Assembly: GCA_014529385.2 (NCBI GenBank)
Contig: CM043952.1
Coordinates: 156,649,057 to 156,713,056 of the forward strand
Length of the DNA stretch: 64,000 nucleotides
From: Adiantum capillus-veneris
Lineage: Eukaryota; Streptophyta; Polypodiopsida; Polypodiales; Pteridaceae
Direction: 5' to 3'
In this document: in pieces, positions 48,600 through 60,105 of the stretch
Layout: each line of letters starts with the position of its first letter
Position numbering within the stretch: position 1 is the stretch's first letter
Notes under the pieces: generated by a model
The model's input: only the letters and a program-made list of their open reading frames with translations
What the model was told of the DNA's origin: nothing
The model's database searches: none
Program-made: the position numbers and the translations under genes

Positions 48600-49330
48600 A
48601 AACCTTCTTCTACCTTCTATAGGTGGAACATTTTAGAGCCATAAATACAAAATCATCAATGAAGACTCCAGCGGACTCCCAAAAAATGCTTGAAACATTA
48701 TGTTCATGAAGCATTGAAAAGGTGCAAGAGCATTCATCAACCAAATGGCACGACTCTAAAAGCAAAGCAACCCCAAGGAGTGATGAAGGTTGTTTTCAAT
48801 TGGTCCTCCAATGCAATCCTTATTTGAAAATAGCTCGAGTAGCCATCTCACATAATATACTTCTCATGTTTAGTTATCTCATTTACTATCTCATCTTGAA
48901 ATCAAAGAGAGAAGTGATCTCGCTTGGTTGCCTCATTGAGTGGCCTATAGCAACCACATACTCTCCACCTTCAATTCTTTTTGGGAGTGACCACAACTGG
49001 AGAGACCCACTTTGATTTCTCCACTAGATAGATAAACCATGTAGTTAGAAGTTATCTCACCTCTTTGAGTAGAGCCTGCACGTTGTTGATGACTCAATGC
49101 CTTCGTAGCTTTTGTGTTTTAGGTGTGGCCTTCGGCTTTAACTCAATCTTGTATTGAGTAGTATCTACTCCATACACGTTTGTGTAGTCTTTAGCAAAAA
49201 GCCTAGGAAACTTTGTTAGTACACATTTAAATTCTTCTCTTTCTTCCCTTGTAAGTGTTTTTGAAATCATACCTTCTAGCATCCCGTAATCCTGCACACT
49301 TTGATTCTCTTGGGGGCCTACCTCCTCCAA
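48600..49330 (-). pseudogene. Gypsy-4 reverse transcriptase
   Basis: 49094-49330 is open (TREEREEFKCVLTKFPRLFA, TTQYKIELKPKATPKTQKLR). Then across stops comes KWVSPVVVTPKKN, LNEATKRDHFSL, FQDEIVNEITKHEKYIM, DGYSSYFQIRIALEDQLKTT and WGCFAFRVVPFG. This parallels the Gypsy-1 RT block for block. Confidence 0.82.
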
Positions 49331-49479
49331 GCCTGGACAAGAGGTCTCTCAGTTGTTTGGCATAAATCTTACCCCCATGGATGACTTCTCTTCGATAATG
49401 CTACCACTAATTTCTTCTTCTCCATCTGTCTCACACTAAGATGATTCTTCATGGAGCTCCTCTTGATGTTGCTCCTTCA

Positions 49480-49830
49480 TGTCAAAGAAAACTTTCTTAT
49501 GATTGTCATTCTTGTAAATCAACTTTCCACTTTCCCAATCCTGCAAAGCTCACATTTTCAATAGCCATGGTCTCTCCAAGATAAATGGATATCCATTTCC
49601 TTTGGCAAACATCACATAAAAATCAACATCCCATTTGAAACCAAAATCTTCCACTATAACATTTTTTACAATCCCTAGGCACCTAGCTTTGCTATTGTTT
49701 TCCAGTTTCACCTTAATTTATGGTGTCTCATAGATGTGCATAGCTAATTAATGCATGAGGCCCTTTGTCATAATGCAAATTTTTGCATTCCCATCCACAA
49801 GACCTTTTTTAACTAGCCTTCCTTTGAGCC
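49480..49830 (-). pseudogene. Gypsy-4 aspartic protease
   Basis: Minus-strand text reads VDGNAKICIMTKG at the active site (DGN where Gypsy-1 has DGG), then GIVKNVIVEDFGFKWDVDFY and VMFAKGNGYPFILERPWLL, with stops in between. It matches the Gypsy-1 protease layout. Confidence 0.75.
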
Positions 49831-50046
49831 TTTAAATCAACGCTATCAATTTTCTTTTGATCTTGGTTTGCAAATGTGCCCGTGAGCTACAATTCCGCTC
49901 CAATTGGACAAGATGCCCGCTTACAGTTGCTGCCATGCCCATCAATACACCTCCTTGCTTGTTTTCTGCTCCACTTCCCGATTCCAAGCTTGATTTCCCA
50001 ACTCATTCTTCAATTGTCCACCAAGCTTGGTCTCGACTTGCCAGTC

Positions 50047-50083
50047 TAATGTTGTGTGTGTGTGTGCGCGCGCGCGCGCACAA
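50047..50083. repeat. (TG)n(CG)n alternating tract
   Basis: TGTGTG... passes directly into a run of CG dinucleotides (GCGCGCGCGCGCGC) and then CACAAG. Such alternating tracts favour left-handed DNA. Confidence 0.9.
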
Positions 50084-50540
50084 GCACACAAAACTTGCTG
50101 GATGATTATGAGCTGCATGTTGCACTCCCCGAAATTCTCCAAGATCACTATTTATGCTCAATTATTTAGCTTATGGCAGTTTTTTAGCCCCTCGATTCTC
50201 TGTGCACTTCAGTTAGCTCTGCTCCTAACTCAACAATTGATTCCATATGTTGGATGATGTAGATCTTGCCCTTGACCTACCCACTACATTCTTTCTTGCT
50301 AAGATTCCAAGATTCCCTCTTGAGCTCAAGAGGGGCTACACAAATGTTGGGAGCTACGAACTACGAGCTCCTGGATCCATCCGGATCTCCTCCGATCCGA
50401 CTTCTCCTTGCCAAATCTACCACCGCCAAGCTTGAGCTTCCATAGCCAAGATTCATCACTTTTGCGCCTAGTTGGGAGATTGTTGCACGTGCGCCAATCG
50501 CCAAGCCATAGCTATGATACTAGTTATGAGTGCATGAATG

Positions 50541-50542
<2 letters not shown>

Positions 50543-50631
<89 letters not shown>
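50543..50631. repeat. (GT)n microsatellite, about 44 units, with adjacent G run
   Basis: About 89 bp of GT followed by GAAGGGGGGTGGGGGGGGGG and a short (GA)n. Confidence 0.96.
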
Positions 50632-50633
<2 letters not shown>

Positions 50634-51476
50634 GGGGGGTGGGGGGGGGGAGAGAGAGAGAGACGAGAATATGGCTAGGTGGAGAGCTAGGTTTCACATT
50701 CCCTAGCCTTAGATTGGTATTAGATTTTTAGTTGCAAGCTATTATGGGCATGCAATTTTACATGCATGTAGAAAGGAGGACCATGGAGAGAGGGAGAGCC
50801 AAGCACTACATGGGAAAGGACCTTTGCTTGCACACTAGCTTTCTAGGTAACGTGCACAAAACCAATCGATCTCAAAATTGTTAAGTGCAGAAGGAGGGTA
50901 GAAAATTTGGTTTCTTCATGGCGGTGAGACGAGCAACCTACAATGCACTCTCTCTTCTTGTCCCTTGCACTATTGCCGCTCGTTAACATAGCTTACTTAG
51001 AGAAGTTGTTTTTTCATGTCTCATTCACATCTTGGTCGGCCACCCTATTTTGGGCATTTGGGGTGGCCAGGGGCAGCAAGGCCAAGCGCTGTTCGGCACA
51101 CAACTTGGAGATTTGCGAGTTCAACAACACCAAGTTCTATGCACGATCATCATCAACAAAGAAATTTGCAAGAAAGTTCTAGAGATTTTCAAAAAACCTG
51201 AAATTTACAATAATTGTCGATTTTCTTCTTGGTTTCAAATTCAAGTAAATCAATTACCTTTGCACTTGCAATTTGTTTAATTAAACTGACGGCTATCTTA
51301 CTCTAGACAGTCGCAATTAAATTTTTGCACCAACAAATTACTTTGAACTTGCAGCTTTAATTTGGCACAATCAAGATACATCTCGATTGTAGTTGCCCTT
51401 CTGCTATCGCTCTTTATCTTCGCCATGCAATTCTTGAACAAGATATTCATTTTTCTTTCCTGCTCACACATCACTA

Positions 51477-52620
51477 TTGCACCATGGATTCATAGACATG
51501 CATCATGCTTTTGATTTTGGAAACATTGCACCCATTTGGCATATTGTTGCCCCATCACTAGCTACTCTCATAGAGGGTGCCTGCAGGACAACAACTGGTC
51601 AGGACGACATCATAGAATTGCATGATATACAAGAGTTTAGAGTGGTACAAGCACACATATTTATTTTAGAGTCAAATTTTTCACAATTGAATGCGAATGT
51701 GAGAAAATTTATGATCTGGATGTGCAATTCATGCAACAGTCAGCCAAAGGCCCTATTAATGAGAAGCCCTTGGGTTTCTTCAGCTTCTATGTCTGGAATG
51801 AACACCGCTAGTCTACAAGAGCAAGGCTCCACTCCAAGTATATTGCCCCTTCTCTCTCGGAAAGAAGTGGACGATTTGTTGGAAAAAACTAAGCCACCAA
51901 TCTTTGGAGGGTTAGAAAAGGAGCACAACAAAGATACGGTAAATAGATTCCTGAGAAAATGTGATGGAATTCATGATCTTGCTTTGGATGTAGTCAAGGC
52001 ACTACAAACTAGTCTAACACTATAGGGTAAAGCCTATAAATAGAGATGTCACTCAAGGACAAGGGAATCATACCACATACATGGGTAGCCTTTGATGATG
52101 TGCTTATAAAATAATTTCTACCCACCAACAAAACGGATAAAATTTGGATTGCATGGGATAAGTGCTCTATACATCAGCATAAGACACTACTTGAGTATAT
52201 CTCACACTATCACGATGTGATCCTCAACCTTGGAGGTCTAGATGCCTTCCAACAAGTGCATGGGTTCATCCACGAGTTAACATTAGAGCTTAAGAAGCAT
52301 GTTAAAACCCAAGATCCCAAGACGCTTGAGGAAGCTACAGTGCAGGTTCATATACATGATGATCAAGTAGAAAAAGCATCCCATACTAGCCACATGCTTG
52401 ACATTTTACATGCATATGCATCTCATGGTGATAATACGAGGAAATATGTTGTACCTACATCGAATGCATCCAAAAATCCCATGGGTCCTAGGGACCATCT
52501 GTCTAGTGAGGACTTTGAAAAAAGAAAGAAGGATAAGTTATGTTTAACTACTTAGGAAGTGGACACAACAAGAAGGATTGTCCAAGGGAAAATTTGATGC
52601 CAAGGGTAGGGAGAAAGCTA
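51477..52620 (+). pseudogene. Gypsy-5 gag
   Basis: 51477-52025 is open for 182 codons (VDDLLEKTKPPIFGGLEKEH, TVNRFLRKCDGIHDLA). The Retrotrans_gag core continues in broken frames (GKAYK at 52026, then 52217-52555 with LGGLDAFQQVHGFIHELTLE and PKTLEEATVQVHIHDDQ). A CCHC-like knuckle follows near 52540-52580 with one base missing inside it (reading around LGSGHNKKDCP). Confidence 0.75.
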
Positions 52621-52769
52621 TGCACATGGTGCAATTGCTTCCCCTATAATCCTCTTATCATTTTTTCAATGTGGAAGTAAAACATACCAAAGTTCTTCAT
52701 GAGTGTTGTATTATAGCCTCTATGTGGCAATCAATTTTTTGTCCACACGAGCTAGTGCGTATGCATGGG

Positions 52770-53060
52770 CTTATCTAAGGTCACAAGGTGAGCATCGTGG
52801 TAAACAATGGTGCCTTACATAACTTCATTAACTATAAGTTAGTTAAGCGCCCCAATCTGCCCTAGACACCTAGTTTCCACTGCTACAAGGTAGATGATTA
52901 ATAGACATGATGTTGATGTGTGGGATACACAAGTAAAGGGTGTACCTTTAGACATTTAGAGGTACCATACATTCTTGGATTTTCAAGTTATGAATATGTA
53001 TTGGATAGATATGGTACTAAGTCATGAGTGTTTATACGAGACATGGTCCTTCTTAAAAGT
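52770..53060 (+). pseudogene. Gypsy-5 protease, decayed
   Basis: GHKVSIVVNNGALHNFINYK (from about 52779) aligns with the retropepsin active-site region, with Asn-Asn-Gly where Asp-x-Gly is required, so it would be catalytically dead. The rest reads only in fragments. Confidence 0.65.
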
Positions 53061-53399
53061 GTAACGATGAGCATAATAGTTTAATGCTTGAGTCCAATGA
53101 TGTGGACGTGCTGCTGTTGGCAAAAAAGGATGTGGCTGCCTCACCACTTATTTGTACAACAGAGCTTGTGAAGCTCTCTTCTGAAGATAAAATAGAGAAA
53201 ATATTTTTGTTTTACTCTTTGTGTCATTTCAAATGTTGATAATAGTTCAATAATGATTGAGGATTCCTCAACATCGCATTCTTCTCTCTCTCTCCTTTCC
53301 ATCTCTTGCTACTCCTTTGTCACTAGAAAAAGTAAATGTTTCTAGTAAATTAAAAGAACATTTAATGGAATACAAAGATGTGTTCTAGAAGAATTACGA

Positions 53400-54075
53400 C
53401 AAAGATTGCCACCCACACGTTCAATGCAACACGGCATAAATGTGGTTGCAGGTAGTAATGTCATTCTGAGGATATTGAGGTAGAACATCAGCTTGCTGAC
53501 TACCTCAGTAGAGGGTTTATTCAACCAGGTTCTTCACCATGGGTATCTCCCATTCTACTGGTGAAGGAAAAGGATGGTAGTATGCGCATGTGTATAGATT
53601 ATTGTGGTTTGAACATAGTTACTATTAAGAATAAGTATCCATTTCCAGGGGTGGATGAGTTGTTTGATAAACTCACCCATGCTCGCATTTTAATTAAAAT
53701 ACATCTGCGATCAGGGTATGATCAAGTGAGAATTAGGCTTGATTATATACATAAAACTAAATTCTGAACAAGGTTTGGATATTTAGAGTTTTTGGTTATG
53801 CCCTTCAGGTTAACCAATGCGCCAGCTACTTTGATGATGCTCATGGATAGTATCTTGAAACCATATCTAGGAAAAAATTTCGTTGTTTTTCTTGATGACA
53901 TCCTAGTGTATAGCGCCTCTCAGAAAGAACACTTATAGCATTTGAAATAGGTGTTTGATTTACAATGGTAACACAAATTATACACCAAAGAACCAAGTGT
54001 GTTGTTTTGAAAGGTAAGATTCAATATTTGGGGCATTTAATTTTGGCCCTCGACCTTCATATAGATGAATCCAAA
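53400..54075 (+). pseudogene. Gypsy-5 reverse transcriptase
   Basis: [20 protein letters not shown], then the open piece 53561-53767 ([36 protein letters not shown]), a stop, then [20 protein letters not shown], and the active site FLDDILVYS near 53889-53915. The match is lost after LGHLILAL near 54040. Confidence 0.85.
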
Positions 54076-54921
54076 ATGGATGCTATTCATAAATAGTCTT
54101 CTCCAAAATTCTGAAAGAGCTCAAGTGTAATGAAAATGGCCTATGAACATTGAGGATAGCAGAATTAAAAGAATTATAGTGAGAATTTCTATGAGACTAC
54201 TTTGAGAACATAGAGAGTGAACTTAATTAGCGGTAGAAACACAAACACAACCATTATACTTAATTAACTTGGCATGAACAATACTTTTGCAAGAGAGAGA
54301 ATTAGAGAACATGACAACAATTGAGGACCGGATTTATGTGGAGTTGGTCCCCCTCCAATAGGCTTTTGCATTATAGATTCTCCCATAAAGAGAGACTTGG
54401 TACAATACAATCTTTGTGTTTTTGGTGACCTAGGTGATGCAATGAAGATGGAAAGCTTCATGGATCACGAGCATAACATAAACTTTGTATAAACATTAAC
54501 CATCCCCTGCCTCAGTCCCAAGTCCTCAAACACCTTCAAAGGTGGAAAGAGCTAGCGGGGAATGAGGGTAGGAAAGAGGAAGGAGAAGTAACATACGAGA
54601 AAGAGATATTCCCTCACTTATCATCACTCCTCTTGCATAGCATAGCATAATAGCATAATAATGATGATGAAGAAGATGGCAAGCTTAAGCATTGAAGCAT
54701 GGCTCTTGGTTGGGTTTGCATTCCATAGCCAAGAGTATTGGTGTAGGCTCTCAACTTCTCAACAAGCTTGGAGAAGGAGATGGAGGCCAAGCAAGAAAAT
54801 GAGCTTGTGAGAGTGTGTGTGAGAGAGTATAACCCTCCCAAGCACACCCCTAGATTCTCTTGGTCCACCCTCCTTGTAGCTCAAGATGAAATTTGATGGG
54901 ACCCCTACAAGCCTAGCCAAT
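54076..54921. other. spacer between Gypsy-5 and Copia-3, nothing recognised
   Basis: AT-rich, no coding pattern. A short minus-strand frame at 54614-54868 has no domain and is not called. Confidence 0.45.
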
Positions 54922-55364
54922 TGTTAAGTATGGAGCCTGATTCACCCTTGTAATTTTCTGTGGTAAAAGCGCACATTTGTAAGGCCCCCATTATGAGGAG
55001 AATCCATCGTGCGTGAAGGAAAATCACTCACCGGAAACCAAAATTTTCACGGACAAGAATCAGGGGCAACTTTAAAGGCCTCGGGGGCGGAGGCCCTCGA
55101 GATTTTTTTTTTCGCTGGAATATTCTTTTTCACCGGAATATTATGGCCGGACGGCGGCCGGAAAGTGGTCGGAAAACAACCGGTCGGTTGGCCGATGGCC
55201 GGTGGTCGGAAGTCAATGGCCGGTGGCCGGTGGCCGAATTCAAAAGCGGACTTGTCTTCTCAAGGGCGGCACACATGGGCAGATTGGAGGGTCCGATTTG
55301 GACTTATTCGCACAAGGGCGGCTACACATGGCTGTCTCTCATAAGAGAGGGCAGCCCTTTTGGC

Positions 55365-55374
55365 CTATAAAAGG
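55365..55374 (+). promoter_or_regulatory. TATA box in the Copia-3 LTR
   Basis: CTATAAAAGG, a strong plant TATA consensus, placed about 445 bp into the LTR. Confidence 0.75.
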
Positions 55375-55572
55375 AGGCCATTTCTACACACATTTCATAG
55401 AGTGAAGTTGATGCAACAAGGTGAGTGTGAGGTGGTGAGAGTGAAGCAACGCGGGAGCTCCATTAAGGGTATAATCCCTTTGTAAACTACTTCTTGTTTT
55501 GAAGTACTAAAGCCATTGAGTGGTTGCTTTCCCGTGGACGTAGCCCACATTGGGTGAACCACGTATATCGTG

Positions 55573-55576
<4 letters not shown>

Positions 55577-55656
<80 letters not shown>
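55577..55656. repeat. (CT)n microsatellite inside the Copia-3 LTR
   Basis: About 40 CT units between the presumed transcription start and the end of the LTR, hence part of the transcribed leader. Confidence 0.96.
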
Positions 55657-55659
<3 letters not shown>

Positions 55660-55745
55660 CTATAATCTCGTGTATATAAATCTGTCTCTCTCCATTAAGT
55701 AATCTACTCAATTATCTATTTAGCCACGTCTTATTTCCTAACAAC

Positions 55746-55757
55746 TGGTATCAGAGC
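55746..55757 (+). promoter_or_regulatory. Copia-3 primer-binding site (initiator-Met tRNA)
   Basis: TGGTATCAGAGC starts 2 nt after the LTR end, the standard copia priming site. Confidence 0.96.
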
Positions 55758-55816
55758 AAGGTTTGCTCGTAGCTAAATTATCTCAAGGAAAGGATTCCTT
55801 GAATTGAGTGGGAGTT

Positions 55817-56560
55817 ATGGCGGAGGAAGGGAAGCTCAAGATTGAGAAGTTCAATGGCAAAAACCACCAACATTGGAAGATGCAGATTGAACACTATCTC
55901 TACCAGAAGGACCTCTATTTTCCACTAGGTGGTCTTGCGAAGAAGCCCGCAACAATGGCAGATGAAGCATGGATTGTCCTTGATCGAAAGGCACTGGGAA
56001 CAATCCGGTTAAGCTTGGTGTCAACGGTGGCCTTCAATGTTTCGGAGATGAAGACCATGGAGGACTTGATGAAGTCACTTGACGACTTCTACGAGAAACC
56101 ATCGGCATCCAATAAGGTATTTCTTATGAAGCGCTTGTTCAATCTAAAGATGGCAGAGAATGGTTCAGTTGCAGAACACCTAAATGACTTTAACACAAAC
56201 ATAAGTCAACTTCGATCAGTGAAAATCAATTTCGATGACGAAGTGCGAGCCCTCCTTATACTACCATCTCTACCGGATAGTTGGGATAGCCTTGTGATGG
56301 CTGTAAGTAATTCTATCTCTGGCACAAATACTCTTAAGTTTGATGATGTTGTGGGTGTTCTCCTAAGCGAGGAAATGCGAAGGAGAAGAACAGGAGAATC
56401 ATCAAGTGCTGCACTATCAGTGGAAACAAGAGGAAGGCTTAAGGAGAGGTTCAAAAACCAAAAGGGTCGTGATCGCTCAAGGCGGAGCAAGTCACGCACA
56501 AAGTCAGTTCTTGAATGTTGGAACTGCGGCAAGAAGGGCCACGTCAAGAAGGATTGCTAG
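55817..56560 (+). CDS. Copia-3 gag
   Basis: The first ATG is at 55817; an upstream in-frame GTG at 55808 is not needed. It starts MAEEGKLKIEKFNGKN, then HQHWKMQIEHYLYQKDLYFP, then the UBN2 gag core (NKVFLMKRLFNLKMAENGSV, LLILPSLPDSWDSLVMAV), an Arg/Lys-rich segment, and a CCHC knuckle CWNCGKKGHVKKDC. It ends at TAG 56558-56560 immediately after the knuckle. The next frame is in the same register, so this stop alone separates gag from pol. It may be a Trp-to-stop mutation or a gag/pol readthrough stop. Gag alone is intact. Confidence 0.9.
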   Translation: MAEEGKLKIEKFNGKNHQHWKMQIEHYLYQKDLYFPLGGLAKKPATMADEAWIVLDRKALGTIRLSLVSTVAFNVSEMKTMEDLMKSLDDFYEKPSASNKVFLMKRLFNLKMAENGSVAEHLNDFNTNISQLRSVKINFDDEVRALLILPSLPDSWDSLVMAVSNSISGTNTLKFDDVVGVLLSEEMRRRRTGESSSAALSVETRGRLKERFKNQKGRDRSRRSKSRTKSVLECWNCGKKGHVKKDC

Positions 56561-57865
56561 TCCAAGAAGAAGAAGGAGATAGAGTCTCAAGACAACAAGC
56601 CAACATCGGAGGCCAATGTGGCAGGTAAAGTAGAGCAAGATGCTCTAATTCTCTCATTAGACAATGTGTCTAATTCCTGGATAGTAGATTCCGGGGCTTC
56701 ATTCCATGCGACACCACACAAGCAACATTTCCAAGACTACACCAAAGGTAATTTTGGGTATGTATACCTGGGAGATGATGAAGCTTGTGAGATTGTCGGC
56801 AAAGGTACAGTTTCTGTCAAAACTGCTAACAGAAATGAATGGAAGCTTAAAGATGTTAGGCATGTTCCTTCTCTTCGCAAAAATTTGATCTCTACAGGAC
56901 AATTGGACGATGAAGGTCACAACATTGCATTTGGAAACAAACGGTGGAAGATCTCAAAGGGATCTTTGGTGGTTGCCAAGGGTGAAAAAGTCGGTACACT
57001 TTACTTGTGTACTGTTAGCATGCAACCTTCAGCTTGTGCAGCAACTACAGAAGTTGAGAGTGCGGTGTGGCACTACCGACTTGGGCATATGAGTGCCAAA
57101 GGAATGCAAATCCTTCAAACAAAGAAGCTTCTACCAGGTTTGAAAGAAGTGGACTTAGAGTTCTGTGAAGATTGTGTTTATGATAAACAAAAGAGGGTAA
57201 AATTTCAAAAATCAAGAAATGAAAGAAAAAATAAAAAACTTGAGTTGGTTCATTCTGATGTTTGGGGTCTTGTAAGTACACCATCACTTGGTGGCTCATT
57301 GTACTATGTAACATTCATAGACGATGCGACTAGAAAAACATGGGTTTATGTCATGAAGAATAAATCCGATGTATTTTCCATATTTCAAAGGTGGAAAGCC
57401 TTTGTGGAGAATGAAACAGGTACCAAGGTTAAATGCCTCAGATCCGACAATGGAGGCGAATATTGCAGCCAAGCTTTTGAAAGCTTTTGTGCTAGCAATG
57501 GCATTCGGAGGCAAAGGACAAGCCCAAGGACACCTCAACAAAATGGGATTTCGGAAAGGATGAACAGGACAATCATGGAACGAGCACGAAGCATGCGGCT
57601 ACATGCAGGCCTACCGCTTGAGCTTTGGGTGGAAGCTGTAAGTACGTCTGTGTACTTAATCAATCGGTCACCCTCAACGGCATTGGATGGGGGAGTTCCA
57701 GAAGAGGCATGGACAGGTAAATCGGTGAATTATGCATTTCTTAGAGTGTTTGGGTGTGAGGCTTTCATGCACATAGATAGAAGCCTAAGATCAAAGTTAG
57801 ATGCAAAGTCCAAAAAGTGTTTCTTCATTGGCTATGGAGAAGGAGACTTTGGGTATCGCCTATGA
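56561..57865 (+). pseudogene. Copia-3 protease and integrase
   Basis: Same frame as gag. Protease motif IVDSGASFHATPH. GAG-pre-integrase block with VWHYRLGHMSAKGMQIL and the CEDCVYDKQKRVKF zinc part. Integrase catalytic regions HSDVWG, SDNGGEYCS and TPQQNGISERMNRTI, so the three acidic residues are present. It ends at TGA 57863-57865 within the GDFGYRL-x-NPEDGKI motif, where relatives have Trp. First in-frame ATG at 56618. Confidence 0.9.
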
Positions 57866-59698
57866 AATCCTGAAGATGGTAAAATCTTAAGGAGTAGGGA
57901 TGTAATTTTTAACGAACAAAATATGTACAAAGATTACTTGGAAAGAAAACAAACAAAAGAAACAGGTGATGAGTACATGGAGCTTGAGGACGGTGAAGAC
58001 TCAAGGACTGCAAACGGTGACAATGTGCAACAACGTCAACCAAATGAGGAGCCTCAACCTATTCCCCGAAGATCTACAAGAGCAAGTAGACCTCCAGAAA
58101 GGTTTGTTCCTTCCTTCAACCATCTCTTGATCTCAGATTCTGGAGAGCCGGAATCATATGAAGAAGCTATGCAAAATGAATCCAAAGAAGAATGGACGAA
58201 GAGCATGCAAGTGGAGATGGACTCACTACATCGCAACCAAACATGGGAGTTGGTTGAGTTGCCTAAAGGTAAGCGGGCACTTCAAAACAAATGGGTGTAC
58301 AAGCTAAAGGAAGAAGAAGGTGGGAAGAAAAGGTACAAGTCTAGGCTTGTGGTAAAAGGTTTTTCTCAAAAGAAAGGTATTGACTTCAATGAAATATTTT
58401 CTCCTGTTGTAAAAATGAACTCAATTAGGCTTGTCTTAAGCCTTGTGGCTGCTCATGATCTAAATCTCGAGCAAATGGATGTAAATACGGCATTCCCTCA
58501 CGGTGACTTAGAGGAGGAAATCTACATGCTTCAACCAAAGGGGTATGAAGTAAAAGGTAAGGAGAAAATGGTTTGCAGATTAAAGAAGAGCTTGTATGGT
58601 TTAAAGCAAGCATCAAGACAATGGTACTTGAAGTTTGATCGATGGATGTTGGATCATGGATTCACAAGATGCAACTCGGATCACTGCGTCTACACGGAGA
58701 ATTTGGGAGATGGGAAATTCATCATCCTAATGTTGTATGTTGATGACATGTTGATTGCAAGTGCTAACATGCAGGACATCAAAGACCTAAAAGAGGAGCT
58801 GTCCAAATCTTTTTCAATGAAAGATTTAGGTGCTGCAAAGAGGATACTTGGTATGAAAATATCAAGGGACAGGACGAAGAAGACAATAAAGCTATCTCAA
58901 GAAGATTACATCAAGAAGGTACTAGAAAGGTTTGCAATGCAAAATGCAAAACTAGTTTCTACACCTTTGGCTGGTCATTTCAAACTAACGAAGGATATGT
59001 GTCCAAAGACACAAGAGGAGATAGCCTATATGTCTAAAGTTCCATATGCTGCAGCGGTAGGTTCTCTAATGTATGCTATGGTCTGGACAAGGCCAGACAT
59101 TGCACATGCAGTGGGAGTTGTGAGTAGGTTCATGGACAACCCAGGTAAAGAGCATTGGCAAGCTGTGAAGTGGATACTTAGGTATCTAAAAGGGACAACA
59201 ACAAATGCTTTGTATTTTGGAGGAGCTGATATTTTTCTAGAAGGATATGCTGATGCAGATATGGCAGGTGACAAAGATACTCGAAGGAGCACTACTGGCT
59301 ATGTGTTCACGGTTGGAGGCACAGCAGTAAGCTGCGCTTCAAAGCTGCAGAAAGTGGTTTCACTTTCTACCACGGAAGCAGAGTATGTAGCAATGACGGA
59401 GGCAAGCAAAGAAATTATGTGGCTTCACAGATTCTTAGAAGAGCTTGTATTCAAACAAGACAATTGTGTCTTGTACAGTGATAGCCAAAGCGCTATCCAT
59501 CTTGCAAAGAACTCAGCCTTTTATTCAAGGACAAAGCACATTGAGGTGAGATATCACTTCATACGCACTCTTTTGGAAGAGGGACAACTAAAGCTAGGAA
59601 AGGTGCATACAAGTGAAAATCCTACAGACATGTTTACAAAGGTGGTCAACAAGGAGAAGTTGAGCTTTTGCTCATCTTCAATCGGCATTCAAGGATAA
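57866..59698 (+). pseudogene. Copia-3 reverse transcriptase and RNase H
   Basis: Same frame continues. After an acidic linker RT begins (QTWELVELPKGKRALQNKW, KSRLVVKGFSQKKGIDFNE), with SLYGLKQASRQWYLKFD and the active site YVDDMLIAS near 58735-58760. RNase H follows (GYADADMAGDKDTRRSTTGY, VSLSTTEAEYVAMTEASKE, YSDSQSAIHLAKN, RTKHIEVRYHFIR) and the usual C-terminal NPTDMFTK block, ending at TAA 59696-59698. First ATG at 57923. No other lesion seen over 1.8 kb. Confidence 0.9.
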
Positions 59699-59747
59699 GA
59701 AGCCAGAATGGAAAGCAGTCACAGGTTTGGTTTGGATATCAGTCTCC

Positions 59748-59758
59748 AAGTGGGAGAT
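59748..59758 (+). other. Copia-3 polypurine tract
   Basis: AAGTGGGAGAT directly before the 3' LTR start TGTTAAGTATGG. Confidence 0.85.
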
Positions 59759-59924
59759 TGTTAAGTATGGAGCCTGATTTACCCTTGTAATTTTCTGTGG
59801 TAAAAGCGCACATTTGTAAGGCCCCCATTATGAGGAGAAGCCATCGTGCGTGAAGAAAAATCACTCACCGGAAACCAAAATTTTCACGGACAAGAATCAG
59901 GGGCAACTTTAAAGGCCTCGGGGG
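59759..59924 (+). repeat. Copia-3 3' LTR, truncated
   Basis: The first 166 bp match 54922-55087 with three substitutions. The match stops abruptly after GGCCTCGGGGG. The remaining ~650 bp, including TATA box and CT tract, are missing, so there is no right target duplication. Confidence 0.93.
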
Positions 59925-60105
59925 AGTAGTATTGTAATGTAGTATTGTAAGACAAGAACATTGATCATAAAACAAAAACATGTACATTTGCTTACTCTAA
60001 TGTAGTATTGTAAGCATTGACAAGGTTCATACTATCCTTAAGCCATATTCCTTATAGACATCTAGCATAATCAAAAGGATAATTTTTTAAATTAATAAGA
60101 TACCG
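59925..60105. other. junction sequence between Copia-3 and Gypsy-6
   Basis: AT-rich. The word GTAGTATTGTAA occurs three times (near 59926, 59939 and 60003). No feature recognised. It replaces both the Copia-3 LTR end and the expected Gypsy-6 chromodomain and 3' LTR. Confidence 0.5.

Larger units (their letters stand above)
47370..49830 (-). mobile_element. Gypsy-4: decayed Tat-like gypsy pol
   Basis: Minus-strand order is protease, RT, RNase H, second RNase H, with residue patterns close to Gypsy-1. No integrase, LTR or primer-binding site was found. Every part is interrupted, so this is an older member of the Gypsy-1 lineage. Confidence 0.8.
49860..51476. other. intergenic DNA with simple repeats, no gene seen
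   Basis: Contains an alternating purine-pyrimidine tract (50047-50083) and a long (GT)n tract followed by a G run (50543-50650). Several short plus-strand frames at 50943-51280 overlap one another in different registers and have no domain. It may include LTR or leader sequence of Gypsy-5, but no LTR pair or primer-binding site was found. Confidence 0.5.
51477..54075 (+). mobile_element. Gypsy-5: decayed Ty3/gypsy element, plus strand
   Basis: Gag, protease and RT fragments in order. RNase H and integrase are absent, the match fading near 54075. No LTRs recognised. Frames change repeatedly and stops are common. Confidence 0.78.
54922..55743 (+). repeat. Copia-3 5' LTR
   Basis: 822 bp, starting TGTTAAGTATGG and ending TTTCCTAACA. 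It includes a GC-rich stretch of GGCCGG repeats near 55140-55240, a TATA box at 55366, and a (CT)n tract near its end. The primer-binding site begins 2 nt downstream. Confidence 0.94.
54922..59924 (+). mobile_element. Copia-3: nearly complete Ty1/copia retrotransposon
   Basis: Full 5' LTR, initiator-Met primer-binding site, one continuous-frame polyprotein of about 1290 codons broken by two stop codons, polypurine tract, and the first 166 bp of the 3' LTR, after which unrelated sequence begins. The shared 166 bp differs at three positions from the 5' LTR, so insertion is fairly recent but older than Copia-1. The residue pattern of gag and integrase resembles the Tork/Tnt1-type copia branch. 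Confidence 0.94.

Noticed and set aside
50943-51280. three overlapping plus-strand frames of 61-82 codons
   Set aside because: Different registers of the same DNA, no domain, and no homology between them and neighbouring gag sequence.
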